Position numbers and translations under genes: made by a program. This document shows positions 6,542 to 13,404 of a DNA stretch of 15,012 nt, piece after piece; position 1 is the first letter of the stretch; each line of letters starts with the position of its first letter. This DNA comes from a bacterium (GTDB taxonomy: Bacteria; UBP13; UBA5359), in assembly GCA_028699365.1 (NCBI GenBank), contig JAQVUQ010000016.1, positions 1-15,012 of the forward strand. The letters run 5' to 3'. The notes under the pieces are model-generated. The model made no database searches, had not been told where the DNA came from, and saw only the letters and a program-made list of their open reading frames with translations.

Positions 6542-7258
6542 ATGGATACTCAAAACATAGCCGAAGCAGTCTCAATGCCTCGTATCGGAGATAAGGCTCC
6601 ATCGTTCAAGGCGGTCACGACGCAGGGAGAAATAAACTTTCCCGAGCAATACTCGGGAAGCTGGGTTATCCTGTTCAGCCACCCGGCTGATTTTACCCCG
6701 GTATGTACCACGGAATTCATCACATTTGCCTCACAGGAGGAGAAGTTTGCTGCTGCAAATTGTAAGCTGATCGGGCTCTCCGTGGATGGGCTCTACAGCC
6801 ATATAGCCTGGCTTCGTACCATCAAAGAGAAAATTGAATATAAGGGAATGAAGAACGTCGAGGTTAATTTCCCTCTGATTGAAGATATCACGATGGAAGT
6901 TGCCAGAAAATACGGCATGATTCAGCCCGGCGAGAGTTCCACCAAGGCCGTCAGGGCCGTATTCGTCATTGACCCTAAGGGGATTATCCGGACTATCATC
7001 TATTATCCTCTCAGCCTGGGCAGAAATTTTGAAGAACTATACCGGGTAGTTATAGCGCTACAGACAGCAGATGCCTTTTCCATTGCCACTCCGGCAGACT
7101 GGCAGCCGGGCGATGAAGTCATCGTTCCAGCGGCCGTTTCATACGGTGCCGCTAAAGAGCGCATGGAGGAGCAGCAGGACATGACCTGTTACGACTGGTT
7201 CTTCTGCACTAAAAAGATCGATAAAGAGGAAATATTGAACACAATATTGAAGAAGTGA
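6542..7258 (+). CDS. Peroxiredoxin, Prx6-type with extra C-terminal cysteines
   Basis: This enzyme reduces hydrogen peroxide and alkyl hydroperoxides through a peroxidatic cysteine. The 238-residue protein carries the active-site motif HPADFTPVCTTEF with Cys55 and a matching VRAVFVIDP segment containing Arg139. The long C-terminal domain is typical of the Prx6 subfamily. Two further cysteines, Cys216 and Cys222, lie in CYDWFFC. Archaeal thioredoxin peroxidases have a comparable C-terminal pair, one of which resolves the sulfenic acid, so a 2-Cys mechanism is likely (inference). The ribosome-binding site AAAAAAGGAG precedes ATG 6542. The upstream gap has TTGATT at 6495-6500 but only a weak -10, so the promoter is unclear. 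The oxidoreductase gene follows after 50 bases. Confidence 0.93.
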   Translation: MDTQNIAEAVSMPRIGDKAPSFKAVTTQGEINFPEQYSGSWVILFSHPADFTPVCTTEFITFASQEEKFAAANCKLIGLSVDGLYSHIAWLRTIKEKIEYKGMKNVEVNFPLIEDITMEVARKYGMIQPGESSTKAVRAVFVIDPKGIIRTIIYYPLSLGRNFEELYRVVIALQTADAFSIATPADWQPGDEVIVPAAVSYGAAKERMEEQQDMTCYDWFFCTKKIDKEEILNTILKK

Positions 7259-7308
7259 GAGGGTAAATGGAGTCATTCATCTGACAATAGCAACAGGAGA
7301 GTTCACTA

Positions 7309-8544
7309 ATGTCCGCATCGATCCACGAACCTGCCCGGAATCTGCCCGTATCGGGATCGTTTGATGTTGTCGTAGTAGGCGGCGGTATGGCAGGGGTGGC
7401 AGCCGCCGTTGCGGCAGCGCGTAACTCGGTCAGCGTCTGCCTCCTTGATAAGCAGAGCGCTGTCGGAGGGCTGGCTACACTGGGCAACGTCACCATATGG
7501 TTGCCGATATGCGACGGCCGGGGACGGCAGGTTATCGGTGGCCTGGGCGAGGAGTTGCTTAAGCTCTCTGTTGCCGACCTGAAATGCAATAACATGCCGG
7601 CCCGATTTGTAAAAATCCCGACGTGCTGGTATGCCGGTGGCGATCCCGAGGAGCGTAAGAACGTCCGTTACCGGACGGATTTCAATCCTTCCGCCTATAT
7701 GTATGCCCTGGAAAAGCTGGTCGTTAATTCGGGAGTGAAACTCTTATACGACACACGCTTTTGCACCGTCCGCCGTGAAGCCGGGCGGATATCGCACCTC
7801 ATTGTCGAGAACAAATCCGGTCGCTTTGCCCTGGCATGCAGTACCGTCATCGATGCAACGGGAGACGCGGACGTCTGCTTCCTGTCTGGGGAGAAAACGG
7901 AATCCCTGGACTCAAATGTCCTGTGCGGTTGGTTCTATACACTCAGGGGCGGAAAGCTGGAGTTGCATAAGCATTCCAATCCGTACTGTCCCTGCGGCAC
8001 ACAGGAGGGCGGCACCGGACCGTTCTTTGGCGGTGACGACGGCGATCAGGTGACAGATCATATCCTGCAAACCCGTGAATTGGCTCGAGTCAAACTCGCC
8101 GGACTCCGTGCCCGGTATCCCGATGAGGATATCCAGCTTCTCATGCCTGCCGTTATTGCCTGTCTGCGCATGACAAGGCGGCTGGCAGGCGAGTATACCC
8201 TTGGCGAGAAACATATGCATCAATGGTTTGACGATGCCATAGGCCTCACGGGAGACTGGCGAAAGCCGGGCCCCGTATACGCCATACCCATGCGCTCCCT
8301 GCGTGGCGTTGCTAACACAAATCTCCTGACTGCCGGGCGGTGCATCTCCGCCGATACATCGGTGTGGGATGTGACGCGCGCCATACCCCCGTGCGTCGTC
8401 TCCGGCGAGGCGGCAGGCACAGCAGCCGCGCTTGCGGTCAGGAACTCGGATGCCGACATGCATGCCCTGGATATCGATATTTTGCAACAGCAACTCAAGA
8501 ATCAGGGAGTGTTGCTCGATCCGGCGCTGGTCAGGCCGGTATAG
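7309..8544 (+). CDS. FAD-dependent oxidoreductase (FAD_oxidored type)
   Basis: The 411-residue flavoprotein starts at ATG 7309 behind AGGAGA. An N-terminal dinucleotide-binding fold is clear: VVVVGGGMAG (20-29) with an acidic residue at the end of strand 2 (Asp47). Next come VIDATGDADV (180-189), the second FAD contact, and a C-terminal NLLTAGRCISAD (338-349) followed by SGEAAGTAAALA (365-376). This is the pattern of FAD_oxidored proteins, whose substrates vary and are mostly unknown. There is no CxxC redox pair of the thioredoxin-reductase kind, so I do not propose that it reduces the neighbouring peroxiredoxin. It could be co-transcribed with that gene. No signal peptide is seen. Confidence 0.88.
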   Translation: MSASIHEPARNLPVSGSFDVVVVGGGMAGVAAAVAAARNSVSVCLLDKQSAVGGLATLGNVTIWLPICDGRGRQVIGGLGEELLKLSVADLKCNNMPARFVKIPTCWYAGGDPEERKNVRYRTDFNPSAYMYALEKLVVNSGVKLLYDTRFCTVRREAGRISHLIVENKSGRFALACSTVIDATGDADVCFLSGEKTESLDSNVLCGWFYTLRGGKLELHKHSNPYCPCGTQEGGTGPFFGGDDGDQVTDHILQTRELARVKLAGLRARYPDEDIQLLMPAVIACLRMTRRLAGEYTLGEKHMHQWFDDAIGLTGDWRKPGPVYAIPMRSLRGVANTNLLTAGRCISADTSVWDVTRAIPPCVVSGEAAGTAAALAVRNSDADMHALDIDILQQQLKNQGVLLDPALVRPV

Positions 8545-8573
8545 ATTGCTCCTGCGAACTGGTAACTGAAGTC

Positions 8574-8678
8574 ATGTGGGATGATTTTGAGGAAAAGATA
8601 GAGCGAATCAGCGCTGATCCCGGATCTCGCTGGGCAGATGTGGCGGATTTGTTTGACGACAGAAGACGTGATAAGTAA
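8574..8678 (+). CDS. Doubtful small ORF, 34 codons, acidic
   Basis: An ATG at 8574 opens a 34-residue, highly charged peptide starting MWDDFEEKIERISADPGSRW. It lies in the gap between the oxidoreductase and the membrane protein. The ribosome-binding site is weak, and I do not recognise the peptide. The composition (helical, charged, ending in DDRRRDK) looks protein-like, so it may be a real small gene or the tail of a lost one. Confidence 0.3.
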   Translation: MWDDFEEKIERISADPGSRWADVADLFDDRRRDK

Positions 8679-8707
8679 AGAGAGAAGAGTCATGGAGAGG
8701 TGAGATT

Positions 8708-9403
8708 ATGCCTCCCTGGAAAGAAAAATGGGCTCATGTTTTAATTGTATATGGAGTTGCGGTTTATCTGGTAATTACAAGTAATTCCATGATCGGGTGT
8801 ATAGTATTAGTAGCTGCAATATGGACGGCTACGCAATTCAATTGCCTTATGCTGGGCGAGTATCTGGCTAAAATGCGGGAGATTATCGTAGCAGGCATTT
8901 CCGGATTGATTGCGCTGTCTTGTACGGCACTATTGCTTAACGGTTATCTTCCAAGTATATTGGCAATACCTGTGATGCCGGTTGCTCTGTTTATCAGTGC
9001 CGTAGCCACATTACGCATAGAGCATGATCTGACGGAACCTATGGAGCGAAACTTCATGGCGGCTTTTATTCTTACCTGTTGCTCAATACTGTTCCTGCTG
9101 GCGGTGGCAAAATGGCCGGCCATTGTTGTGATACGAGTAGGAATAGCACATGCGTTTATTTTGATAATCGCTGTAATACGCAATTCCAGGTTAACAATCC
9201 AACAAATCAGTTGGCCGTGTAAGGAATGCAATGCCGGTGACACGGGATGCATCTGTACTGAAAATTCCTCCAGGACTGTTTATGCATCATCTTTTCATGG
9301 GCTGAAAGGCTTTAAAGCCCTGGGCCATGCGTTCAAGCTGCCTTCAGGGCTTATAGGAAGCTTCTTAGTATTGATTGAGATTGTTTATAGTTTAAGTAAG
9401 TAA
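8708..9403 (+). CDS. Unrecognised six-helix membrane protein with cysteine cluster
   Basis: The 231-residue protein starts at ATG 8708 behind GGAGAGG (8694-8700). Hydrophobic segments lie at about 10-27, 29-48, 58-78, 82-102, 115-134 and 137-157. Residues 160-231 form a soluble tail. That tail contains Cys171, Cys174, Cys181 and Cys183 (C-x2-C-x6-C-x-C), which could bind a metal ion, though this is only suggested by spacing. I do not recognise the family. Base composition is lower in GC than the btu operon. The stop codon lies inside the 52-bp repeat at 9396-9447. Confidence 0.72.
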   Translation: MPPWKEKWAHVLIVYGVAVYLVITSNSMIGCIVLVAAIWTATQFNCLMLGEYLAKMREIIVAGISGLIALSCTALLLNGYLPSILAIPVMPVALFISAVATLRIEHDLTEPMERNFMAAFILTCCSILFLLAVAKWPAIVVIRVGIAHAFILIIAVIRNSRLTIQQISWPCKECNAGDTGCICTENSSRTVYASSFHGLKGFKALGHAFKLPSGLIGSFLVLIEIVYSLSK

Positions 9404-9447
9404 TTGGGCGAGAGCAAGCGTTAGTCAAATTAGTCAAGTACGTCCCC
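9396..9447 (+). repeat. 52-bp dispersed repeat, copy 1
   Basis: The stretch from GTAAGTAATTGG to GTACGTCCCC is 50/52 identical to 13263-13314, in the same orientation. Internally it has the tandem units TTAGTCAAA and TTAGTCAAG. This copy contains the stop codon of the membrane-protein gene (plus strand). Read on the minus strand, it encodes the last residues GDVLD and stop of the XRE antitoxin. The second copy differs at two positions only. Which element it belongs to is unknown; a REP-like or insertion-linked repeat is possible. Confidence 0.85.
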
Positions 9448-9987
9448 TACGCTGCACATTTCCGCAGGCATACAGATGTCGAGAGTTGACTGCTCATCGG
9501 CAGGCTTTTTAGGCAATTTAGCGGCACTTCGGCTGAATAATTGGAGAAAGTTAACTAGTGTCTCTGAGTAAAACTTTACTACGCCAGCAAAGATATCATC
9601 ATCTTTATGCGCCAGCTTAGCCAGGTTATCAAGATGCTTCTTAATCTGTAGGGTGTGGAACCTTACACAATCTACGGAAGTTGTGTTTTTGGTCTGTCCT
9701 TGATGAAAAGCGATAGATAGATTTAGATCCAACGCTTTGGCATAAGCAACCAGATCACTGACTTTGATGGCATCTATGGGAGCATTTTCCAATTTGGAAA
9801 TCCTGCTTTGGGTAAAGCCCAGACGTTCTGCCATTTCCTTCTGTGTGACGCCATGAGAGCAGCGCAGAACAAAGAGCGTCTTGGCCATACTTTTGCCGGC
9901 AATTTCCTTATCCAGTTGTGTCTGGAAATCTTTATCATCGGTCAAGTGCTTTGCCATTTCCGAGACGCTGCTGTATCGTCTAGCCAT
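9430..9987 (-). CDS. XRE-family antitoxin of a type II toxin-antitoxin pair
   Basis: The 185-residue protein is translated from ATG 9987, with AAGGA eight bases upstream. The other ATG at 9996 abuts that site and is less likely. An XRE helix-turn-helix spans about 35-70, with TQKEMAERLGFTQSRISKLE as the recognition part. A C-terminal helical region at about 105-155 probably contacts the toxin. Antitoxins of this kind neutralise the toxin and repress their own operon. The start overlaps the end of the toxin gene by eight bases, giving the toxin-first order typical of higBA-like loci. The last five residues and stop fall inside the 52-bp repeat, so the original C-terminus may have been altered there. 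Confidence 0.85.
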   Translation of the reverse strand: MARRYSSVSEMAKHLTDDKDFQTQLDKEIAGKSMAKTLFVLRCSHGVTQKEMAERLGFTQSRISKLENAPIDAIKVSDLVAYAKALDLNLSIAFHQGQTKNTTSVDCVRFHTLQIKKHLDNLAKLAHKDDDIFAGVVKFYSETLVNFLQLFSRSAAKLPKKPADEQSTLDICMPAEMCSVGDVLD

Positions 9988-10348
9988 TAGTATCATCCTT
10001 TCGAAGATTGTTCATAAACTTCCGACAGTCGCTAATATCCTGCTTCTGCGAACTCTTATCACCTATAGTTATCAGATAAACGATATGCCTAATTTCAAGA
10101 GCATATATATAAAGCCGGGTTTCTCTAAGTCTGCTTGGTGCACCTTTTTGGTCTATTGCTATCACTCCCTGAGGCTCACGGTGAATAAAGCCGGCCTGGA
10201 CTATCGGCGGTTTTATACCGGCATTAAGTGCCTTCAGGTAGGTATCCAAATTGTTAAGAACGGCAACGGTTTCATTGGCAAATTTCTTCTGGTATTTTCT
10301 GAATCTGCTCTTAAACAACTCCGTTTCTTCTAACGACCACTCTATCAT
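9980..10348 (-). CDS. RelE/HigB-like toxin
   Basis: The 122-residue basic protein starts at ATG 10348 with GGAGGG (complement of 10357-10362) upstream. Diagnostic segments are an N-terminal helical hairpin, GFIHREPQGVIAIDQKG (53-69), RETRLYIYA (75-83) and IVYLITIGDKSSQKQDI (89-105), the strand-loop pattern of RelE/ParE-superfamily toxins next to XRE antitoxins. Such toxins usually cut mRNA on the ribosome. I cannot name catalytic residues with certainty here. It is the first gene of the minus-strand pair, followed with overlap by its antitoxin. Confidence 0.82.
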   Translation of the reverse strand: MIEWSLEETELFKSRFRKYQKKFANETVAVLNNLDTYLKALNAGIKPPIVQAGFIHREPQGVIAIDQKGAPSRLRETRLYIYALEIRHIVYLITIGDKSSQKQDISDCRKFMNNLRKDDTNG

Positions 10349-10363
10349 AGAGTATACCCTCCA

Positions 10364-10428
10364 GGAATATTAGTCAATCATTTGTTGTTGAAATATTCCA
10401 ATAAATCATATAATTCTGATTTCAACAA
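10364..10428 (-). promoter_or_regulatory. Candidate operator/promoter region of the toxin-antitoxin operon
   Basis: Two overlapping inverted repeats lie just upstream of the toxin gene. One has perfect 8-bp arms (10364-10371 and 10392-10399, GGAATATT/AATATTCC). The other has perfect 10-bp arms (10385-10394 and 10419-10428, TTGTTGAAAT/ATTTCAACAA). The DNA is AT-rich. The XRE antitoxin would be expected to bind such sites for autorepression. I could not settle the -35/-10 pair. Confidence 0.5.
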
Positions 10429-10640
10429 TGGCTATGCAAAACATAGCAAACATACGTTCTATTGCAGGCACTGTAACATGATAACCTTTATATCGTCAAC
10501 GGGAGAGGTCTATATGTATAGTCACGGCATGATGTTATTACTCGTTCTCGATTGACTATTGGGAACTTTGACGATAACTTATAAGTCGAAGCATGTGCCG
10601 GTTAGATAAGGCAATGGAGTTCAAACATGAGGACACAAAA
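10429..10640. other. Gene-free AT-rich spacer between the TA operon and the truncated CopG gene
   Basis: No convincing gene lies here. A small perfect hairpin (GCTATG-CAAAA-CATAGC, 10431-10447) sits next to the operator repeats. A weak plus-strand promoter candidate for the small gene is TTGACT at 10552-10557 with TAACTT at 10575-10580 (17 bp spacing, poor -10). Confidence 0.5.
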
Positions 10641-10790
10641 ATGAAGAAATTAAATTTAAGTGATGAAGAAAGAGAGCTTCTTGAATCGGTTGAACGTGGA
10701 GAATGGAAGCCGGTTAAAGATCTAAGGCAAGAAGTTAAAAAGCTTCAAATGTATGCACGAAAGACGTTGGAGAAGGATAAAGAGGAATGA
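10641..10790 (+). pseudogene. Truncated CopG-type antitoxin (N-terminal half only)
   Basis: The 49-residue product from ATG 10641 (TGAGGA at 10628-10633) begins MKKLNLSDEERELLESVERG and continues with EWKPVKDL and a helical EVKKLQMYARKTLEKDK. This matches the N-terminal half of CopG_antitoxin proteins as I know them. They normally continue after KDK with a ribbon-helix-helix DNA-binding domain of about 40 residues. Here two glutamates and a stop follow instead, and I see no continuation in another frame. A partner toxin gene is not present next to it. Most likely this is a remnant; a short functional protein is possible. Confidence 0.6.
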
Positions 10791-10818
10791 GTTTGCACTC
10801 ATCGAATCTGTTCTCCTA

Positions 10819-10843
10819 ACCCGGACAGCCATAGTGTCCGGGT
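10819..10843. terminator. Hairpin after the truncated CopG gene
   Basis: ACCCGGACA (10819-10827) and TGTCCGGGT (10835-10843) are perfectly complementary around a 7-nt loop. Only a T-rich stretch (GGTTGGTTTG) follows, with no clean T-run, so termination efficiency is uncertain. Confidence 0.5.
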
Positions 10844-10922
10844 AATGTCCTGGTTGGTTTGTATTTAAGATATAAAGACAGGGGATAATCTACACAGCAA
10901 TGAAGCGCGGGAGGTATTAGTG

Positions 10923-11855
10923 ATGGATATCGACAAGCAGCAGCAGAACTGGGAGGTCTGGGGCGCGGCCCTTGTAGTTTCGCTTGCCGTAACAGCCGGA
11001 CTCCTGTTTAGGGGAATCAGCGGCGAAACCGTTGCTGATGCCGTGAAGGACATTGGTGCGGCGTTGATCCCCATACTCTCCGCCTTCGTTACAGCCCGGT
11101 TGGTCGTGGGACGGATGGACCCCTCCGAGCGTTTCATGATGGCGGGCGAGACCGCTCTCTCCGATTTACGAAAGCGTCACGCGGATATTCTCTCCGGTCC
11201 TAAGGCCAGCAGAGAGGACTACGATCCGGAGAAGCCAGGCAAGGCCGGCAGGTATCTCTTCGTCCAGTTGGCCGGTCAAAAGAATAAAGCACAGTTCATT
11301 CCGATGCTGCCCCTGCGTGACGGTATCGTTGAGATATGCGTCTCAAAGACGACGACAATGCTGCTGCTCGGCGCCGAGCGTGGTGCCGCTGAGGAAGCCC
11401 AAACGGGAGCATTCGCATCAGTCAGGGAGGCAGTCGAAAAGTTGCTTCAGCGTAACTGGCCGGATGTCCATGAGGTCCTTCCCTGCAAGCATTCGGACAT
11501 CGCGATCATCATATCCTTTGGACCGAAAAAAAACGGTGCGAGGGATTTTATCATCGGAGTCTATAATGACCCGGAAAGGCTTGGACCTGCCCTGGATGAG
11601 GGGCAAAGAAGAATCAAGATTGCATTGGAAGGTAAGGTCAAACAGGGTAAAGATTCCAAACATTGGCCTTATTACAGGATGTGCGAAAAGCCGTATGATA
11701 ATTGGATGGACGAAAAAAATCTTATGAAACTTTTTGCGAACAAGGGAGAGCAGGCGGCTGCGAATATTACAGAGAAAATGATCGCTATCGCCAAAGTTAC
11801 CGAGGATGTAATTGACACAATTGTTAGCGATTGGCGTGTAAAGCAAACTCTATAG
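10923..11855 (+). CDS. Unrecognised two-helix membrane-anchored protein with C-terminal soluble domain
   Basis: The 310-residue protein starts at ATG 10923, eight bases after GGGAGG (10909-10914); a GTG at 10920 in the same frame is possible. Two hydrophobic segments (about 11-29 and 43-62) are separated by a short loop. The remaining ~245 residues should lie on the cytoplasmic side if both ends are inside. The soluble part alternates predicted strands and helices, for example RYLFVQLAGQ (110-119), GIVEICVSKTTTMLLLG (134-150) and DIAIIISFGPKK (192-203). The last 50 residues form a helical tail. I recognise no catalytic motif and cannot name a family. It stands alone, with a hairpin before it and a promoter after it. 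Confidence 0.75.
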   Translation: MDIDKQQQNWEVWGAALVVSLAVTAGLLFRGISGETVADAVKDIGAALIPILSAFVTARLVVGRMDPSERFMMAGETALSDLRKRHADILSGPKASREDYDPEKPGKAGRYLFVQLAGQKNKAQFIPMLPLRDGIVEICVSKTTTMLLLGAERGAAEEAQTGAFASVREAVEKLLQRNWPDVHEVLPCKHSDIAIIISFGPKKNGARDFIIGVYNDPERLGPALDEGQRRIKIALEGKVKQGKDSKHWPYYRMCEKPYDNWMDEKNLMKLFANKGEQAAANITEKMIAIAKVTEDVIDTIVSDWRVKQTL

Positions 11856-11908
11856 GATAGCAACCGGTAAAAGCCATACGCAAGCTTAGCTTAAGCGAAA
11901 GCGATTGA

Positions 11909-11914
11909 TATAAT
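11909..11914 (+). promoter_or_regulatory. -10 element for the HEAT-repeat lipoprotein gene
   Basis: A perfect TATAAT lies 29 bases before the ATG. The -35 at 17 bp spacing (TTAGCT, 11886-11891) is weak and overlaps the palindrome GCTTAAGC (11889-11896). Confidence 0.45.
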
Positions 11915-11937
11915 ACAGAGCAAATAAGGAGACTGGG

Positions 11938-13242
11938 ATGAAGAAACCAGTATACGTGCTCCCGCTAATGTTACTGCTGATCCTGTTGTCATCCAGCCTG
12001 GCAAGTTGCATGCCCAGAATGAGTGATGATAAGCAATTCTCTCGTGAAAAGGCGAAGATTGCCCTATACGCAGTTAATCGGGATATACCGGCTCTGATGG
12101 GGTTACTGCATAGCACGGAGTTCAGGAGCAGTGAACTGTCTGCCTACTGGCTGGGACGCCTTGGGGCAAAGGAAGCTCTGCCTGAATTGGACGTACTCCA
12201 CAGCAGAAATCGTAACCTATGCTGCCCTCCGCCAAGCGGAGCCTTTGGAGCCGCCGCCGCACGCATCCGGGTTGCTGATCTTCCTCTGCAGGAGCAGATT
12301 GCGAAGCTTCTTGCAATCGCAAAGGATTACGAGCATGAATGGGTCCTCGCTTCGGAGGTAGGCCGTATTCTCATCGATTATGATGATCCCCGGATATTAC
12401 CGGCCCTGCGGCAAATTCGTACGTACGGAGCCCAGGAAACGGCGGTCCGCCTGGAGATAAAAGCCCTGCCTGCGTCACAAAGGCTGGAGCTTCTGGTTAA
12501 AATCTTGACTAAACATGAATCTCCCCAGCGGGCGGAGGCAGCAGATTTGTTATTGAGAGAGGCCGGTGCGGCGGGTGCCGACGCAGTTATGAAGCTCCTG
12601 CACGATCAATCCTTGGATAGGAACCCTCTGGCCGCCTCTGTTAAGAATCGTGCATGGCTGATAGTTCATGCAGTTGGTACCAAGGATCAGTTAGAGGCTC
12701 TGTCTGCTGCCGGCTGGAAATGGGGAAAGAAATCCTTCCCTGTGAAGACGGTTAAAAAGGTAGTTAATGAGAAGCGTATGAACGATGCCATAGATAAGCT
12801 CTCAAACAGTAACTATCTTATCAGATTTGATGCCGCTATGGCTTTGCGTGAAATGCCGCTTGATGAGCGTGCCGTTCCCGCATTAAAGCTGGCGACGGAT
12901 GACCGTGAGATTATTGTACAGAGGGCATCTCTGGAAGCGCTGTCCAATATAGATTCAGATCAAATTATCCCGATAATGGTGCCGGTGCTGCAGAATAAGA
13001 GGCGGGAGTTCCGTTATCTGGCGGCAAAGGCCCTCTGGAAGCGGGGCGTGAGGCGTGGCGTCAAAGTGTTTATAGATGACCTCCGTGCTGACGATGCTGA
13101 AGTAAGGAAATGGGCCGATATATGGCTGGAACGTCTTACGGGAATGAAGACCGATTACTGGTATGGCGATCCTGTTGAAGAACGTGAAAAGCATGTGCAA
13201 TGGTGGGAGAAGTGGGTGGATACACAGCCGAGCCTGCCGTAA
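11938..13242 (+). CDS. HEAT-repeat lipoprotein
   Basis: The 434-residue protein starts at ATG 11938, six bases after AAGGAG. Residues 1-23 are a lipoprotein signal, with lipobox LASC and the lipidated cysteine at 24. The rest consists of helical pairs of the HEAT / PBS-lyase type: units built around LSAYWLGRLGAKEALPEL near residue 70 and FDAAMALREMPLDERAVPAL near residue 300, plus the next unit ASLEALSNIDSDQIIPIM. A further unit begins with RYLAAKALWKRG. HEAT solenoids bind proteins and no enzyme motif is seen. It is probably exported and membrane-anchored. Its function and partner are unknown. A short stretch near residues 90-105 (NLCCPPPSGAFGAAAARIR) interrupts the first repeats. Confidence 0.83.
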   Translation: MKKPVYVLPLMLLLILLSSSLASCMPRMSDDKQFSREKAKIALYAVNRDIPALMGLLHSTEFRSSELSAYWLGRLGAKEALPELDVLHSRNRNLCCPPPSGAFGAAAARIRVADLPLQEQIAKLLAIAKDYEHEWVLASEVGRILIDYDDPRILPALRQIRTYGAQETAVRLEIKALPASQRLELLVKILTKHESPQRAEAADLLLREAGAAGADAVMKLLHDQSLDRNPLAASVKNRAWLIVHAVGTKDQLEALSAAGWKWGKKSFPVKTVKKVVNEKRMNDAIDKLSNSNYLIRFDAAMALREMPLDERAVPALKLATDDREIIVQRASLEALSNIDSDQIIPIMVPVLQNKRREFRYLAAKALWKRGVRRGVKVFIDDLRADDAEVRKWADIWLERLTGMKTDYWYGDPVEEREKHVQWWEKWVDTQPSLP

Positions 13243-13262
13243 GCCGCAGGACGTGCTTTGCT

Positions 13263-13314
13263 GTAAGTAATTGGACGAGAGTAAGCGTTAGTCAAATTAG
13301 TCAAGTACGTCCCC
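13263..13314 (+). repeat. 52-bp dispersed repeat, copy 2
   Basis: It matches 9396-9447 at 50 of 52 positions in the same orientation; the differences are G/A and C/T transitions. It begins 21 bases after the stop of the HEAT lipoprotein gene and precedes the KilA-N gene. The two copies bracket the toxin-antitoxin, CopG, two-helix and HEAT genes. Confidence 0.85.
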
Positions 13315-13384
13315 GTCTACGTCTCCCTGGGCGGTGGACTTCGACTTCGAGAACAAACGTGAAATCATCCGGGTGAAGAACTAA
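13301..13384 (+). other. Possible remnant of a protein C-terminus before the KilA-N gene
   Basis: A frame without start codon or ribosome-binding site runs from the repeat to TAA 13382-13384 and ends WAVDFDFENKREIIRVKN. The sequence looks protein-like, but only the last 18 or so codons lie outside the repeat. I interpret it as the tail of a gene cut off at the repeat. It could also be chance. Confidence 0.3.
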
Positions 13385-13404
13385 GAGAACGGAGATAAGA
13401 AATA

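Noticed and set aside
7309-8544. Thioredoxin reductase partner for the peroxiredoxin
   Set aside because: No CxxC redox-active disulfide at the expected place and the fold motifs are those of FAD_oxidored proteins.
9881-10333. Plus-strand frame across the toxin-antitoxin pair
   Set aside because: Both minus-strand genes have family motifs and ribosome-binding sites; this frame has neither.
10347-10378. TTGACT...TATACT on the minus strand as the TA promoter
   Set aside because: Spacing is only 15 bp and the -10 would overlap the ribosome-binding region right before the toxin start codon.
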